59,754 nucleotides of DNA from Planctomycetota bacterium (GCA_026692885.1 JAPLNJ010001190.1:1-59754); one strand, 5' to 3'. Shown: positions 26,059-35,627, counted from the stretch's first letter. Made by a program: numbers and translations. The notes: generated by a model from the letters alone, not told the origin.

Positions 26059-27825
26059 TCAAGGCGCGGCCGCTCGCTTGGGGGCTGCGAGCTTCTCGGC
26101 TGCGGCGTAGGCGGCCAGCCCGACGTCGTCGACCGCCCCGGCAAACCCCGGACCGCCAGCGGCTACGTACCCGTGGCTGGCCCCTTTGGCGTCCGGGCTG
26201 ATCCAGAACGAGTAGAGCGCACCACTGCGGAGCACGAACCGCAGACAGACCGGCTGGCCCGCCAGCGCGGCGAGGTCTTCGACGCCGCGGAACTTGACTT
26301 CCACCAGCGTCTTGTCGGTCGTCAGCGGCACACAGTTCTCCAGGCTGAAGGGGCCGATCACGGCGCCCTGCCGGTCGAGCACTTCCACCTGAAGTTGGCC
26401 CCGAACGGCCGCGTTGACGAAGAGGTGTTTCCCGCGGAACGTGAGCGGACGGGTCGTGAGGGTGCCAGCCGTCGCGTCGGCGTCCATCGATGCGAAGCCG
26501 TCGCGCCGCAAGATGGCCAGGCCCGTGTTGGCGTTGCCGTCCCAGAAGTCTCCCGCGAGAGCACGGCCGCTGTGGTAGAAATACAGCTTGTCGCCGACCA
26601 CCAGGCAGCACCCGCCAGCCGACTGCACGTTGCCCCAATTCCAGGCATCCTTCACCGGGTTCACCGGGAGGAAGGGACGCCGGTCAGGGCGGTCCCAGTG
26701 GAACCCGTCGCGGCTGAAACCCGTGAGGACCTCGTTGCGCTTGTGGATCTTCAGCTTGCTGCAGGTGTCGTTGTCAGGACCCTGCCAAATGGAGAACAAC
26801 CCCAGCAGGACGCTTTCGTAGGCCACCGCGTCGAGGTTGTACAACTGGGGTTCGATGGCCTGGAACTCGGGCGTAGGGTTGTGAGGATCCAACCGGTCGG
26901 CGCCGACCCACGAGACCACGTCGCCACTGCCCCACTGCAGGGCCTGGAGCAAGTCGGGATGTTCGCGGTACTTTCGCGCGCGGGGAGTGGCCCAGTTGCG
27001 CATGCTCAGCACCCAAACCTTGCGGAAGGGATTGTAGAAGATCGTGCTGCGATCGCCGACCTTCGGCGACACCGCCACCGGCGCCGACCAGTGGACGCCA
27101 TCCGGCGAATCGCGCAGCACGTACTGGAATCCCGAGATCGTCAGCATCTTGAAACGGCGACGGGCGTCCTGCTCGTTGTGATCGAGCCAGACGGTGCTGG
27201 AATCGCGGCCCGCTCGGACCACGACATTGGTCCCCGACTCGAAATCCAGCGGTGGCTTGCGCCATACCAGACCGTCCGAGGACTCGGCGTAGCAGGTCGC
27301 GTTGAACAGGCCGCCCATGTACCACAGGCAGAACTTCCCGGCCACCGGATTCCACCACACGCCGTCGCTGAACACCATCGTGGCGGGCGACTTGCCCTGC
27401 TTTTCCGAGGGCTGATCGGGCACCAGGAGCGGGTTGCCGGCAAACGCTTCAGGCCGATGGAAGACCCTGCGCAGCGTGGTTTCCTGAATCAGAAAATCGT
27501 CGACGAACAGCTGGCGGCCTACGTCGATCGGAATCACCTCCGGCGGTGACTTCAGGTAGGGCACCGGCATCGGCTCCCGATTCAACGCTGCCCCCGGCGG
27601 CCAGCGGACTGGCAACCGGATGCCGTTGTGGAGCAATTCACCCTGCGGTTCTTCGGCGGCCGATAGCGGCCAGACCGCGAGCAGGGCCAACCCGAGAAGT
27701 GGTATGCCACGGCGAAGACAAGTGACTTTTATGCGTGCCTCTCTTGGAACTGACGTCTGCCAGGGCTGGAACTCACCATCCGTAGACCTGCACCTCGTGC
27801 GGGGCCAATTGTATCGATCTGGCAC
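26059..27825 (-). CDS. secreted five-bladed beta-propeller protein, GH32/43-like
   Basis: The open frame begins at GTG 27825, giving 588 residues, but the N-terminal ~31 look non-coding. The true start is probably the ATA at 27732: it follows AGAGAGG at the right distance and opens directly into a signal peptide (LRRGIPLLGLALLAVWPL). No ATG, GTG or TTG lies there. The mature protein has the motif DVGRQLFVDDFLIQ and repeated blades with SSDGLVWRKPPL, SPDGVHWSAPV and SRDGFHWDRPDRRPF, typical of glycosidase-like propellers of the GH32/GH43/GH68 superfamily. It may bind or cleave fructose- or arabinose-type chains; the substrate is not readable. Transcribed leftward, divergent from the SGNH gene. 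Confidence 0.82.
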   Translation of the reverse strand: MPDRYNWPRTRCRSTDGEFQPWQTSVPREARIKVTCLRRGIPLLGLALLAVWPLSAAEEPQGELLHNGIRLPVRWPPGAALNREPMPVPYLKSPPEVIPIDVGRQLFVDDFLIQETTLRRVFHRPEAFAGNPLLVPDQPSEKQGKSPATMVFSDGVWWNPVAGKFCLWYMGGLFNATCYAESSDGLVWRKPPLDFESGTNVVVRAGRDSSTVWLDHNEQDARRRFKMLTISGFQYVLRDSPDGVHWSAPVAVSPKVGDRSTIFYNPFRKVWVLSMRNWATPRARKYREHPDLLQALQWGSGDVVSWVGADRLDPHNPTPEFQAIEPQLYNLDAVAYESVLLGLFSIWQGPDNDTCSKLKIHKRNEVLTGFSRDGFHWDRPDRRPFLPVNPVKDAWNWGNVQSAGGCCLVVGDKLYFYHSGRALAGDFWDGNANTGLAILRRDGFASMDADATAGTLTTRPLTFRGKHLFVNAAVRGQLQVEVLDRQGAVIGPFSLENCVPLTTDKTLVEVKFRGVEDLAALAGQPVCLRFVLRSGALYSFWISPDAKGASHGYVAAGGPGFAGAVDDVGLAAYAAAEKLAAPKRAAAP

Positions 27826-27912
27826 AGCCCTTGTGCCGCCTGCTATGATACACGCTTCCGCGAAGATTGACGTCCTACCTTGTTTTCTCCTTCCTTGTTA
27901 CAGGGGCATCCC

Positions 27913-29277
27913 ATGTCCAAGCTCTACCGCACTGCAATCGCACTTGTTCTGGCCGTGAGTATCGACGCGCTGGCCCTGGCGGCCGAGGTCGCCAACCCCA
28001 GTGTGGCTTTCATCCAACGCACCATGACCAGGATTGCTCAATCGACACCCCAGCATCCGGCCACGGTGCGGTTCCAGTTCTATGGGCAGTCGATCACCGC
28101 CCAAGCCTGGACCGGGCTGGTGGGCAAGGACTTGGCCCAGCGGTTTCCGTCGGTGAAGTTCACCTTCCACAATCCGGCCATCGGCGGGTTCACCTCGCCG
28201 GCCCTCATCCGCACAGCGGAGCACGACCTTTATCCCTGGTATCCCGACATCCTGGTCTTCCACGTCTACGGCCCCGTCGACAAGTACGAGGAGATCATCC
28301 GCAACGTCCGAGCCCGAACGACGGCGGAAATCGTGCTCTGGACAAGCCATCTCAGCGCCGCCGAGACGTTGGACAAGAACCCGGATGACGACGCACGCAT
28401 CGTCGCCATCCGCGCCATTGCCAAGAAGTACGATTGCCTGCTGATTGACGTTCGCAAGAAGTGGATCGCGCACCTCCAGGAGCACCAGCTGGAACCCAAG
28501 GCATTGCTGAGCGACAGCGTGCACTTGAACCAGGAAGGCGTGAAACTGATGGCCGCGTTCATCGGGTCTGAGTTGATCCATGCGCCGGGGCTCGCGACGA
28601 CGGCCCAGGCGGGCACCGTGACCGATATCCCGCTCGATTCGCCGGCTGTCGCTCGCAACGCGACGGGCGACCTGACGCTGACCTTTGCGGGTAACCGAGT
28701 CGTGGCGATCTCGGGCGCGGCAATCTCGGGCGCGGGCGGCGAGGGTTCTGCCGACGTCCTGTTGGATAACGAACCGCTGGGCGCTCGGCCGGAACTGTGG
28801 GCCGTCACCCGCCCCAGCACTGGTCCCCAGATCTGGATGCCGGCGATCAAGCAGATCAGTTTCGAGAAGGCCCTGCTCGCCGAAGATTGGACGCTGACCT
28901 GCCTGAGTGACTCGACACCGGACGCCAAGAAGGTCCACTTCAAGGTGACGGGCTCGCTCACCGGGGACGATGGCGAAGGCTTCAGCACGGAGAGGTTTGT
29001 CTCCAAGTCGGGCCGCGTGGTGATCGAGCCGGCCGACTGGCACCTGGAGTGGAGCCTGGGCTACAAGAAGCTGACACTCCCCGAGGGATTCCAAGTCAAG
29101 TGGAAGACCTATCCGCTCTTCACCGCCAAGTACCAGCCGCAGGCGGTGGGGGCGGAAACCGTGCTGGTGCAGAATTGTGCCCCCACGACCCATACGCTGA
29201 CCCTCAAGGGTTCCGTCAGCAAGCTGGGCATCACCGGTTTTCGTGTCTATGCCCCCGCGCCGTTGGCGGCGAAGTGA
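27913..29277 (+). CDS. secreted SGNH/GDSL hydrolase
   Basis: A 454-residue protein from the ATG at 27913 (MSKLYRTAIALVLAVSID) with AGGGG upstream; the signal peptide ends near ALAAEV. It shows FYGQSIT (S60 as nucleophile), GxND-equivalent VFHVYGPVDKYEEII, and DSVHLNQEG (D201, H204), the SGNH catalytic set. A ~230-residue beta-rich C-terminal part follows. Such enzymes deacylate sugars (acetyl or similar groups) on extracellular polysaccharides. It starts ~90 bases from the divergent propeller gene, so the two may share a regulatory region. Confidence 0.85.
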   Translation: MSKLYRTAIALVLAVSIDALALAAEVANPSVAFIQRTMTRIAQSTPQHPATVRFQFYGQSITAQAWTGLVGKDLAQRFPSVKFTFHNPAIGGFTSPALIRTAEHDLYPWYPDILVFHVYGPVDKYEEIIRNVRARTTAEIVLWTSHLSAAETLDKNPDDDARIVAIRAIAKKYDCLLIDVRKKWIAHLQEHQLEPKALLSDSVHLNQEGVKLMAAFIGSELIHAPGLATTAQAGTVTDIPLDSPAVARNATGDLTLTFAGNRVVAISGAAISGAGGEGSADVLLDNEPLGARPELWAVTRPSTGPQIWMPAIKQISFEKALLAEDWTLTCLSDSTPDAKKVHFKVTGSLTGDDGEGFSTERFVSKSGRVVIEPADWHLEWSLGYKKLTLPEGFQVKWKTYPLFTAKYQPQAVGAETVLVQNCAPTTHTLTLKGSVSKLGITGFRVYAPAPLAAK

Positions 29278-29546
29278 ACGTTCCGAGTGGTAGACCAAAG
29301 CCAGCGCGCGCGAACCGTGCGTTGCGCCGTCGTGCTTCGCCTTCGCCTCAACAGAACCAAGAGCCGAGATGGTGTGCCGATCGCGAACCTCCTACCTCCG
29401 GGCCCTCCCGAACAACGTGGCGGAAGTCCTGGCCCGACACCCGCGGGACTTGCCCGGCCGGCCCAGGTACGGTCCAATCCTGGGCTGTCCACGAACTCCG
29501 TTCGTCCCCTGACGTTCCGTTTGTGCCGATTGGAAAGTCCTCCGCC

Positions 29547-32500
29547 ATGAAACGAATCCATCCGCTGTCGACGTTTCTGTGTCTGCTTTGCACTTTGCTC
29601 GCAGTGCCCAGCACCGCGTGGGCCTTTAATCCGCCGACGGATACCGCCGGACCGCTCACGATTCGCATCGCCGATCCGGGCGAGATCCGGGCGTTGGACA
29701 AGCCGATCGCTGTCCCGGTCACGCTGACCAACGCTGGCGACTCGCCGCTGGTCGGCACGGTGCGCGTGTGGGGCGTCGACGGCTGGCGTGCCGAGGGCGA
29801 GGCCGCGCGGGCCTTTTCGCTCGCGCCCAAGGGCTCGCAGGTGATGCCGTTCAACCTGGTGCCCGCCGCGGACTCGTATGCCGCCCTGTATCCGGTCCAC
29901 GCGCGGGCCGAGTTCGGATCCGGCCCGGCGAAGACGGCCGCGCATGCGATCCTGATCCTGTCCGTGGCGCGCGAGGCCGTCGCAAAAGCCAAACCGAGCA
30001 CCGACGCGGCAAAGCCGTGGCAGGCACCGCGGCGAGGCCCGCTGCGGCTGGACGTGGCCACACGCTTCCAAACCCGCATCGCCGTCCACGACCAGCCGCC
30101 CGTGGCCCAGCCCGCCGGTTGGCTGGGAAGCGACGCGGCCACCGGCTGCTCGGTGGGACTGACGGAAGTCGACCGCGGGCAGCGACGGCGGGCGATCAAT
30201 GTCCACCCGCCGTACCGCACGGGCTGGGGCGACGCGCTGCTGGAATGGCGCATCGCGTTACCGCCGGTGAAGCCGCTGGTGCTGGAATTCGCGACGGCGA
30301 TCCGTGACCACGACCCGCAACGCGAGGGCACCAGCGATGGCGTCGAATTTCGGGTACAATTGAACGCGGGCGATGCCTGGCAGGACTTGTTCTCGCGTTT
30401 CTCGGCGGCGAAGCAGTGGGAGCCCGCGCGCGTGGACTTGTCGGCCTGGGCCGGTCGGGAGATCACGCTGCGACTGGTGACCGACCCGGGTCCCAAGCAC
30501 GACACCTCGTGCGATTCCGCGTTCTGGGCCGCGCCGACGATCTGGGTCGGCCAGCGGCCGACACTGGAGCCGGACGCTCAGCGTGCCGCGCGGCGCGAGT
30601 CGGCACTGTCCGGGGCGCGCGAAGCGAGTCAGGGCAGAAAACGCGATTGGACCTGGCGGCTGGAGAGCGCCGCGGGCGTGCATGGCGCGGCGTTGGTGCC
30701 GGGCCCGAACGGGCTGGCGGACGCCTGGCTGGCATTGGCCGACGGCCGGCGCGAGTTGGTGTTCGAAGGCTTCACGATGGACGTGGACGGCACGCCGCTG
30801 GCCGCGGACGGCAGTGGGCTGGTGTGCGAAGGCCTGGAGCCGCAGTTCGCCGAGGGCGTCGGCACGGTAGTGCATCGGCTATTGCAAGGCGATCAGACAG
30901 TGCGGGCCCAGGCGCGCGTGTGGGCCGAGCACGGCGCGCTGCGGGTCGCCTTCTCCATGCCCGGCGCCACTCGCGACCTGCGGGGCGAGCCGCGATTCAC
31001 GGCGCTGGCCATCGGACCGGCGTCGGACAAGGCGCGACGTGTGTATGCCGGCTTCGGGAATGTGATCGAGAATCCCGCCAAGTTCGACCTGCACGCCAAC
31101 GGCTTTCAACTGTCGACGCGGCACATCGGCCTGGACTTCGCTAACGGCGTCTCCTTGCTGCAGGCGTGTGATGTGTTTCCCGATCTGTTGCGAGTGGACC
31201 CGGACGCCCGGGTGTATGCGTTGCGCACGCACCACGACGCGACGCTGACCCTGCTGCCGTCGTCGCACGGCGCATTTGCCGCGGCGCGGGCCTATCGCCC
31301 GATTGCCAACTTCCAACCCGCCGGCGGCGTCGCCAAGATCCAGGGCAAGATCTGTCTGGACCAATGGGGCGGCGACTACCAGGAGGCAGCCGACGGGATC
31401 GAACTCGCGGCCCGCTATGGGCTGACCGACGCGGTCTTCGTGAAGCACGTCTGGCAACGCTGGGGCTACGACTACCGGTTGCCCGACATCTATCCGCCCG
31501 CGGGCAACGTCGACCAGTTTCAAGCCATGGTCGCCGCCTGCCGCCGCCACGGCATCCTGTTCTGTCCGCATGACAACTACATCGACTTCTATCCGGACGC
31601 CGAGGGCTATTCCTACGACCACATCATCTTCAATGCGGACGGCTCGCCGCAGTTGGCGTGGTTCAACCAGGGCCGCCAGGCGCAGAGCTATCGCTGGCTG
31701 CCGACCGCGTTCCAGCCGTGGCTGGAGCGGAACCTGAAGCTGGTGAAGACCCAGATCGCACCGACCTCGTATTTCGTGGACGTCTTTACGGCGATGGCCC
31801 CGGTCGATTTCTTCGATCGCGCCGGCCGGTTCTATCCGAAGACGGTCTGTGCCGAACGCTGGAGCGCGGCGTTCGACCGGATCCGCACGGTGCTGGGCGA
31901 CAACGCCCCGATGATCAGCGAAGCGGGCCACGACGCGCTGATCGGTCATCTGGATGCGGGCCAGTCGGACCACATGGGCTGGACGCCCGGCCGGTGGCAC
32001 TTCGCGTGGGGGCTGGAGGCCGGCGACGCGGAGCGGGTGCCCTGGCACGATATGGTCAGCCACGGCGCGTTCGTGCTGCTGGCGGGCGGGCTGGGTCCCC
32101 GGTACTCCGGCGAACAGCACGACCCAGCGCTGCACGGCTACGCCAGCGACGATTACCTGAGCCTGACCGTGCTGGGCGGCCGCAATCCGATGTGCGACGG
32201 CCCGTTCTCTCGGCGCGCCGTGATGACCTACTGGCTGCTGCACGACGTGTGCGCCGAATTGGCGCGCCGCGAGATGTTGTCGCACGAGTTTGCCGCCGAC
32301 GATATCCACCGCCAGATCGTCCAGTTCGCCGACGGCGCTCAGGTGCTGGCCAACCGTGGCCGCAACGATTGGCAGGTCTCCGGCCAGACGCTGCCGGCCT
32401 ACGGGTTCGTGGCCCAGGCCGGTCAGGCCACGGCCATGATCACGCGCCGCGACGGCGTGATCGCAGGTTATGCGCAGCACGGCCACACGCTGTTTGCCGA

Positions 32501-33254
32501 CGCGCGGCCTCTACTGGCCGACCAGCGCGGCGTGATCGAACCGACCGTCGTGGGCTGCGAGGATCTCGGCAACCGCAAGTTCCAACTGCGCATGCGCTGG
32601 CGAGTGCTGCAGCCCCTGCCTCAAGGCAACGTGGCCTTCCTGCATTTCGTGAACGAGAAGAGCGCGGAGGGCGAGGGCATCGCGTTCCAGGGCGGGACGA
32701 AGTACGACGCGAAACTCGCCGCCGCGGGGACCGTGGCAGGCTCCTGCACCGCGACCTTGCCCGCCGACGTGAAGCTGCCGGCCACGTTTGCGGTGCGTAC
32801 TGGTTTCTATCATCCCGGTTCCGGCGGAGCCCGGTTGCGGCTGTCCGGTTCAACCGACGGCACGGGCCGCGCACGGTGCGGGACCGTGACTGCTGACGCG
32901 GCCGGCGCCATCACCTGGAAACCCGAACCGCCGGACCCGGAACTGGCCGAGCGGCAGGCGCGGCTGAACACGGCCGGCACGCTGGTGGATTTCGGCCCCG
33001 TGGCCACGACCGGTGCCTTCCGCCTGCGCTATGCCCCCGGCACAGACTGGGAGTTGATGCCCTTGCCGGGATCCGAGAGCTGCCAGGTCCAACTACGGCT
33101 CGATCGGCTGGGCGTCCCCGCTGCGAAAGTGCGGCAGGTGGTGGCGCAGGATCTTGTTGGCCACACGCTGGACCCGATCGCACCGGAGCAGGACGGCTCG
33201 CTCGTGCGGTGGAAGACGGACGGCCAGGCATTCCGTTACCTGATGCGGTTCTGA
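29547..33254 (+). CDS. very large secreted protein, putative glycoside hydrolase of unknown family
   Basis: A 1235-residue protein with start ATG 29547 (MKRIHPLSTFLCLLCTLL) and signal peptide ending at TAWAFNPP. Domains inferred from pattern: an Ig-like beta-sandwich (~30-140), a jelly-roll (~170-350), a supersandwich (~370-600), a TIM barrel (~610-900) and terminal beta-domains. The barrel has WGGDYQEAADGIELAARYG, WQRWGYDYRLPDIYPP, SYFVDVFTAM (~D743) and MISEAGHD (~E791), reminiscent of GH101 or DUF5696-type enzymes, so it may be a retaining hydrolase using those two acids. That assignment is inference. The frame stays open 498 bases upstream, inside the SGNH gene, by composition only. Confidence 0.75.
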   Translation: MKRIHPLSTFLCLLCTLLAVPSTAWAFNPPTDTAGPLTIRIADPGEIRALDKPIAVPVTLTNAGDSPLVGTVRVWGVDGWRAEGEAARAFSLAPKGSQVMPFNLVPAADSYAALYPVHARAEFGSGPAKTAAHAILILSVAREAVAKAKPSTDAAKPWQAPRRGPLRLDVATRFQTRIAVHDQPPVAQPAGWLGSDAATGCSVGLTEVDRGQRRRAINVHPPYRTGWGDALLEWRIALPPVKPLVLEFATAIRDHDPQREGTSDGVEFRVQLNAGDAWQDLFSRFSAAKQWEPARVDLSAWAGREITLRLVTDPGPKHDTSCDSAFWAAPTIWVGQRPTLEPDAQRAARRESALSGAREASQGRKRDWTWRLESAAGVHGAALVPGPNGLADAWLALADGRRELVFEGFTMDVDGTPLAADGSGLVCEGLEPQFAEGVGTVVHRLLQGDQTVRAQARVWAEHGALRVAFSMPGATRDLRGEPRFTALAIGPASDKARRVYAGFGNVIENPAKFDLHANGFQLSTRHIGLDFANGVSLLQACDVFPDLLRVDPDARVYALRTHHDATLTLLPSSHGAFAAARAYRPIANFQPAGGVAKIQGKICLDQWGGDYQEAADGIELAARYGLTDAVFVKHVWQRWGYDYRLPDIYPPAGNVDQFQAMVAACRRHGILFCPHDNYIDFYPDAEGYSYDHIIFNADGSPQLAWFNQGRQAQSYRWLPTAFQPWLERNLKLVKTQIAPTSYFVDVFTAMAPVDFFDRAGRFYPKTVCAERWSAAFDRIRTVLGDNAPMISEAGHDALIGHLDAGQSDHMGWTPGRWHFAWGLEAGDAERVPWHDMVSHGAFVLLAGGLGPRYSGEQHDPALHGYASDDYLSLTVLGGRNPMCDGPFSRRAVMTYWLLHDVCAELARREMLSHEFAADDIHRQIVQFADGAQVLANRGRNDWQVSGQTLPAYGFVAQAGQATAMITRRDGVIAGYAQHGHTLFADARPLLADQRGVIEPTVVGCEDLGNRKFQLRMRWRVLQPLPQGNVAFLHFVNEKSAEGEGIAFQGGTKYDAKLAAAGTVAGSCTATLPADVKLPATFAVRTGFYHPGSGGARLRLSGSTDGTGRARCGTVTADAAGAITWKPEPPDPELAERQARLNTAGTLVDFGPVATTGAFRLRYAPGTDWELMPLPGSESCQVQLRLDRLGVPAAKVRQVVAQDLVGHTLDPIAPEQDGSLVRWKTDGQAFRYLMRF

Positions 33255-33275
33255 CCGACAACTCCTTGAGGAGAG

Positions 33276-33350
33276 ATGCCGGAAAGAACCCTGGACAACA
33301 TTAAGAACCTCGGTTACCAGGGTGTCGAGTTCATTCAGGTGCCCGACGAA
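33276..33350 (+). pseudogene. sugar-phosphate isomerase/epimerase N-terminal scrap
   Basis: After a good ribosome site (GAGGAGAG) an ATG at 33276 opens MPERTLDNIKNLGYQGVEFI, the first beta-alpha unit of an AP-endonuclease-like (xylose isomerase-type) TIM barrel. It runs into antisense sequence of the acyltransferase fragment by ~33350. Only ~25 residues survive. Confidence 0.45.
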
Positions 33351-33405
33351 TTGGGCGATCCTCGGCGCCCAGGTTGTCATCTGGCCGAGCGCTGCTGCTT
33401 TGCGT

Positions 33406-33564
33406 CGATTCTGAACCGAGCGGTGGATCGATGTAGGCCGGGTGGTTCGGCATGACCAACGCGGAGCCCGTGGCGGTCCGCAGTTGCTCGGCCCCGATCA
33501 CCTGGACCCGATAACGCAGGCGAAGCACGCAGCGAAGCAGCCCCCAAAACAGAGTTTGAATCAA
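33406..33564 (-). pseudogene. PlsC-type acyltransferase N-terminal fragment
   Basis: Reads MIQTLFWGLLRCVLRLRYRV and then SALVMPNHPAYIDPPL, containing the HxxxxD acyltransferase motif (H and D of NHPAYIDP). It breaks off before the second conserved block. The start is at 33564, just 26 bases from the first MITE-like element. Confidence 0.7.
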
Positions 33565-33589
33565 AAGTAGACATCGTTACGAAACGGCC

Positions 33590-33839
33590 CTAGCACCAAA
33601 CGGTTTTTTACGGTGGGAGTGGCAAGAATGAGGTTTAACGTTGTCGCCTGGACGGGGCTTGCCGCAAGGGCTCAGACGTACAGAATTCAAAATTGGCGGT
33701 TTGGCGACTTTGCCAAGTCAGAGCGGTTTGTCCGCCAATTTTGAATTCTGTACGTCTGAGCCCTGCCTGGGGCCCGGCACTGCGGAACCGTAACATCTCA
33801 TTCTTTACGCGTCAGGACCAAGAAACCGTTTGGTGCTAG
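33590..33839. mobile_element. MITE-like element copy 1 (250 bp) with nested palindrome
   Basis: The terminal inverted repeats (~52 bp, imperfect) begin CTAGCACCAAACGGTTT and share an inner block AAGAATGAG with TTTAACG. The centre (33669-33764) is a near-perfect palindrome, GGCTCAGACGTACAGAATTC with its complement, around a ~32-base loop. There is no coding capacity. A second copy of nearly equal length lies 300 bases to the right. Confidence 0.88.
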
Positions 33840-33842
33840 GGT

Positions 33843-33974
33843 CCCCTGAAACTGACGGACGCGTTCGGCAGTCAGACGTTGACGGCTTTCCTGGATTGGT
33901 GCCAGAAGCACCTGGGATTTCAGCCGGAAAATGCGTTGATCGGCGTGCTGCCGACGGCCTTCATGGTCACGTAG
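33843..33974 (+). pseudogene. unknown gene 3' fragment
   Basis: An open frame entering from the MITE end reads LTDAFGSQTLTAFLDWCQKH and GVLPTAFMVT to a TAG. It looks protein-like but has no start and no family could be named. It overlaps, on the opposite strand, the copied start of the membrane-protein gene. Confidence 0.35.
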
Positions 33975-34045
33975 CTCAGTTTGACCCAGAGCGGAATCAG
34001 GTGCGGTGGGTGCTGCCGCGGGAGCGAGGAATCCATAGTTGTCAT
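33973..34045 (-). pseudogene. duplicated N-terminus of the membrane protein gene
   Basis: Reads MTTMDSSLPRQHPPHLIPLW then VKLSY, closely matching the start of the intact gene at 36605 (MPMTAPDSALPQEHQPRRIP, then LWVKLAY). The ribosome site AAGGAAA is also conserved. Similarity ends after VKLSY, where it meets the opposite-strand fragment. Confidence 0.75.
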
Positions 34046-34139
34046 GGGCGTTTCCTTGTGAGGCGAGGTCGTTCGTAAGTGAACAAGCGAGGGGTGATCA
34101 TTGCTATCGTTGAGGAACGGCCGAGACATTGCTTCGGCA

Positions 34140-34390
34140 CTAGCACCAAACGCTATTTTGGCCATTGCGCGTCAAGAATGAGACTTAACGGTTCAGCAGG
34201 GACAGGGCGCGAGACAAGGGGTCAGACGTACAGATTTCAGTTTTCGCGGTCGTGTGCTCAAGCCCATAAGAAGCCTTCTGCCTGCGAAAACTGAAATCTG
34301 TACGTTTGACCCCCAGCTGGCGGTCCGTCTATGCGAAACCGTAAAACCCCATTCTTGACACCGACAACCCCGAAAACCGTTTGGCACTAG
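34140..34390. mobile_element. MITE-like element copy 2 (251 bp) with nested palindrome
   Basis: Same architecture as copy 1: ends CTAGCACCAAACG and CCGTTTGGCACTAG, inner AAGAATGAG blocks, and a central palindrome at 34216-34323 that belongs to family 2 (GGGGTCAGACGTACAGATTT). Its last bases, CTAG, provide the stop codon of the acyltransferase remnant, so it probably inserted into or next to that gene's end. Confidence 0.88.
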
Positions 34391-35611
34391 CCAGCCGCCG
34401 CGTTTCGGGGTACGTCGACGTTGGTTCCCTGGGCTTGATCCAAGAGCAATTGGACGCTTTGTTCGAGGCTCCTGATCAGCATGGCCGCCGCCCGTTTTTC
34501 CGTGCGCCCGACGGCCACGGGGATCGGTTCGCCGAACGTGAGCGTCGCCGTGCGGGCTCCCCGGATGCCGGCAGTCTTGACCCGCAGAACGTCCTCTTCG
34601 AACTTGTCCAGCGTCTCGGCCAGGCGTTCGACGGTCGGCTGCTGAGCCACGTAGTCGCCCGGATAGCTGAACAACTGCACGACCAGAAACACGTCCTCCA
34701 GGTCTTGCTCGCCCTGACGGCGGAGCGGGTCGTCGGTGGGCAACTCGGTCAGGCGCGTGATGATCTGCTGCCGCACGGCCTTGACGCGTTCCGGCACGGT
34801 CGTTCCGGCGGCCTTGACTCCCTGCCGCACCTCCAGGAAGTTGAGGATGAAATCCATCAGGTCCGCGATCCGCTGGGGCAGGGGACCAGCGCCGGTACGG
34901 CCAAGGAACTCAATCTCCTTGAGGGCCAGGGCGCCCTCGGCAAAATGATAAATCCGCTCCGTGAGCGACAGGTCCGGACGCGGTCGCCACAGGATCGCTC
35001 GTTCCAGGTTCTCCATCACCCGCAGCAGGTCCGGCGTGGGGTCGGCGAGATAGCGGTACTTGATCGCGCACGGAATGCAGACGATGGGCCGCGTGGCCTT
35101 GCGGGCGGCCATCAGAGCGATGGCGGCGGGACCTTCGCGGAAGGGCGCGAGGCGATCGTTCCGGTGGTAGACGTCGCCTTCCGGGAAGATGCACAACGGA
35201 TTCGGACGCGACTCGAGAATCTCCACGGCCTGACTGACGCACCGACTGCAAGTCGGTGCCCTCGCGATCGACGCTGAAGCCCCCGTGGTGCCGCAAGGCC
35301 AGGCTTCTCAGCCAGCCGTCGCGGACGAAGTTCTGCCAGGCGATCATGACGTAGAATGGGCAGCGCAGTTCGTCGGCCGCCGAGTACACCACGAACGGAT
35401 CGGCGTGACTGGAGTGATTCGGCGTCAGGAGGATGCCGTGCCCCTCGGCTTGGGCCTCGCGCACATGCTCCAGGCCCCGGACTTCCACGCTCAGCAGGCG
35501 ATGCTTGTTGTGCTGCAGTCGTTTTCGCCAGGGCCGCCACCAGGCCACCCACCAGCGATTCAGCTTCGGCGACCACCACCGCGGCGGTTTCGCAAACGGT
35601 TGTCGGTTCAT
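34387..35611 (-). pseudogene. PlsC-type acyltransferase split by a 4-bp duplication
   Basis: From the ATG at 35611 (MNRQPFAKPPRWWSPKLNRW, ribosome site GGAG) it reads VRGLEHVREAQAEGHGILL, TPNHSSHADPF (HxxxxD motif) and FSVDREGTDLQSVRQ. There TCAG is duplicated (35231-35238) and the frame shifts. Correcting it continues AVEILESRPNPLCIFPEGD (the FPEG motif of the family) through to 34387. Both halves are fully open except for the shift, so it is a recent break or a sequencing error. By family it would acylate a glycerol-phosphate-like acceptor at the membrane. It follows the membrane-protein gene. Confidence 0.85.
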
Positions 35612-35627
35612 AGGTTCTCCATTCGTG

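Noticed and set aside
25888..27549. 553-codon rightward frame
   Set aside because: Antisense to the beta-propeller gene; Arg/Gln/Val-rich shadow composition.
27898..29298. 466-codon leftward frame
   Set aside because: Antisense to the SGNH hydrolase, which has catalytic motifs and a signal peptide.
30879..32486. 535-codon leftward frame
   Set aside because: Antisense to the 1235-residue secreted protein; no domain visible.
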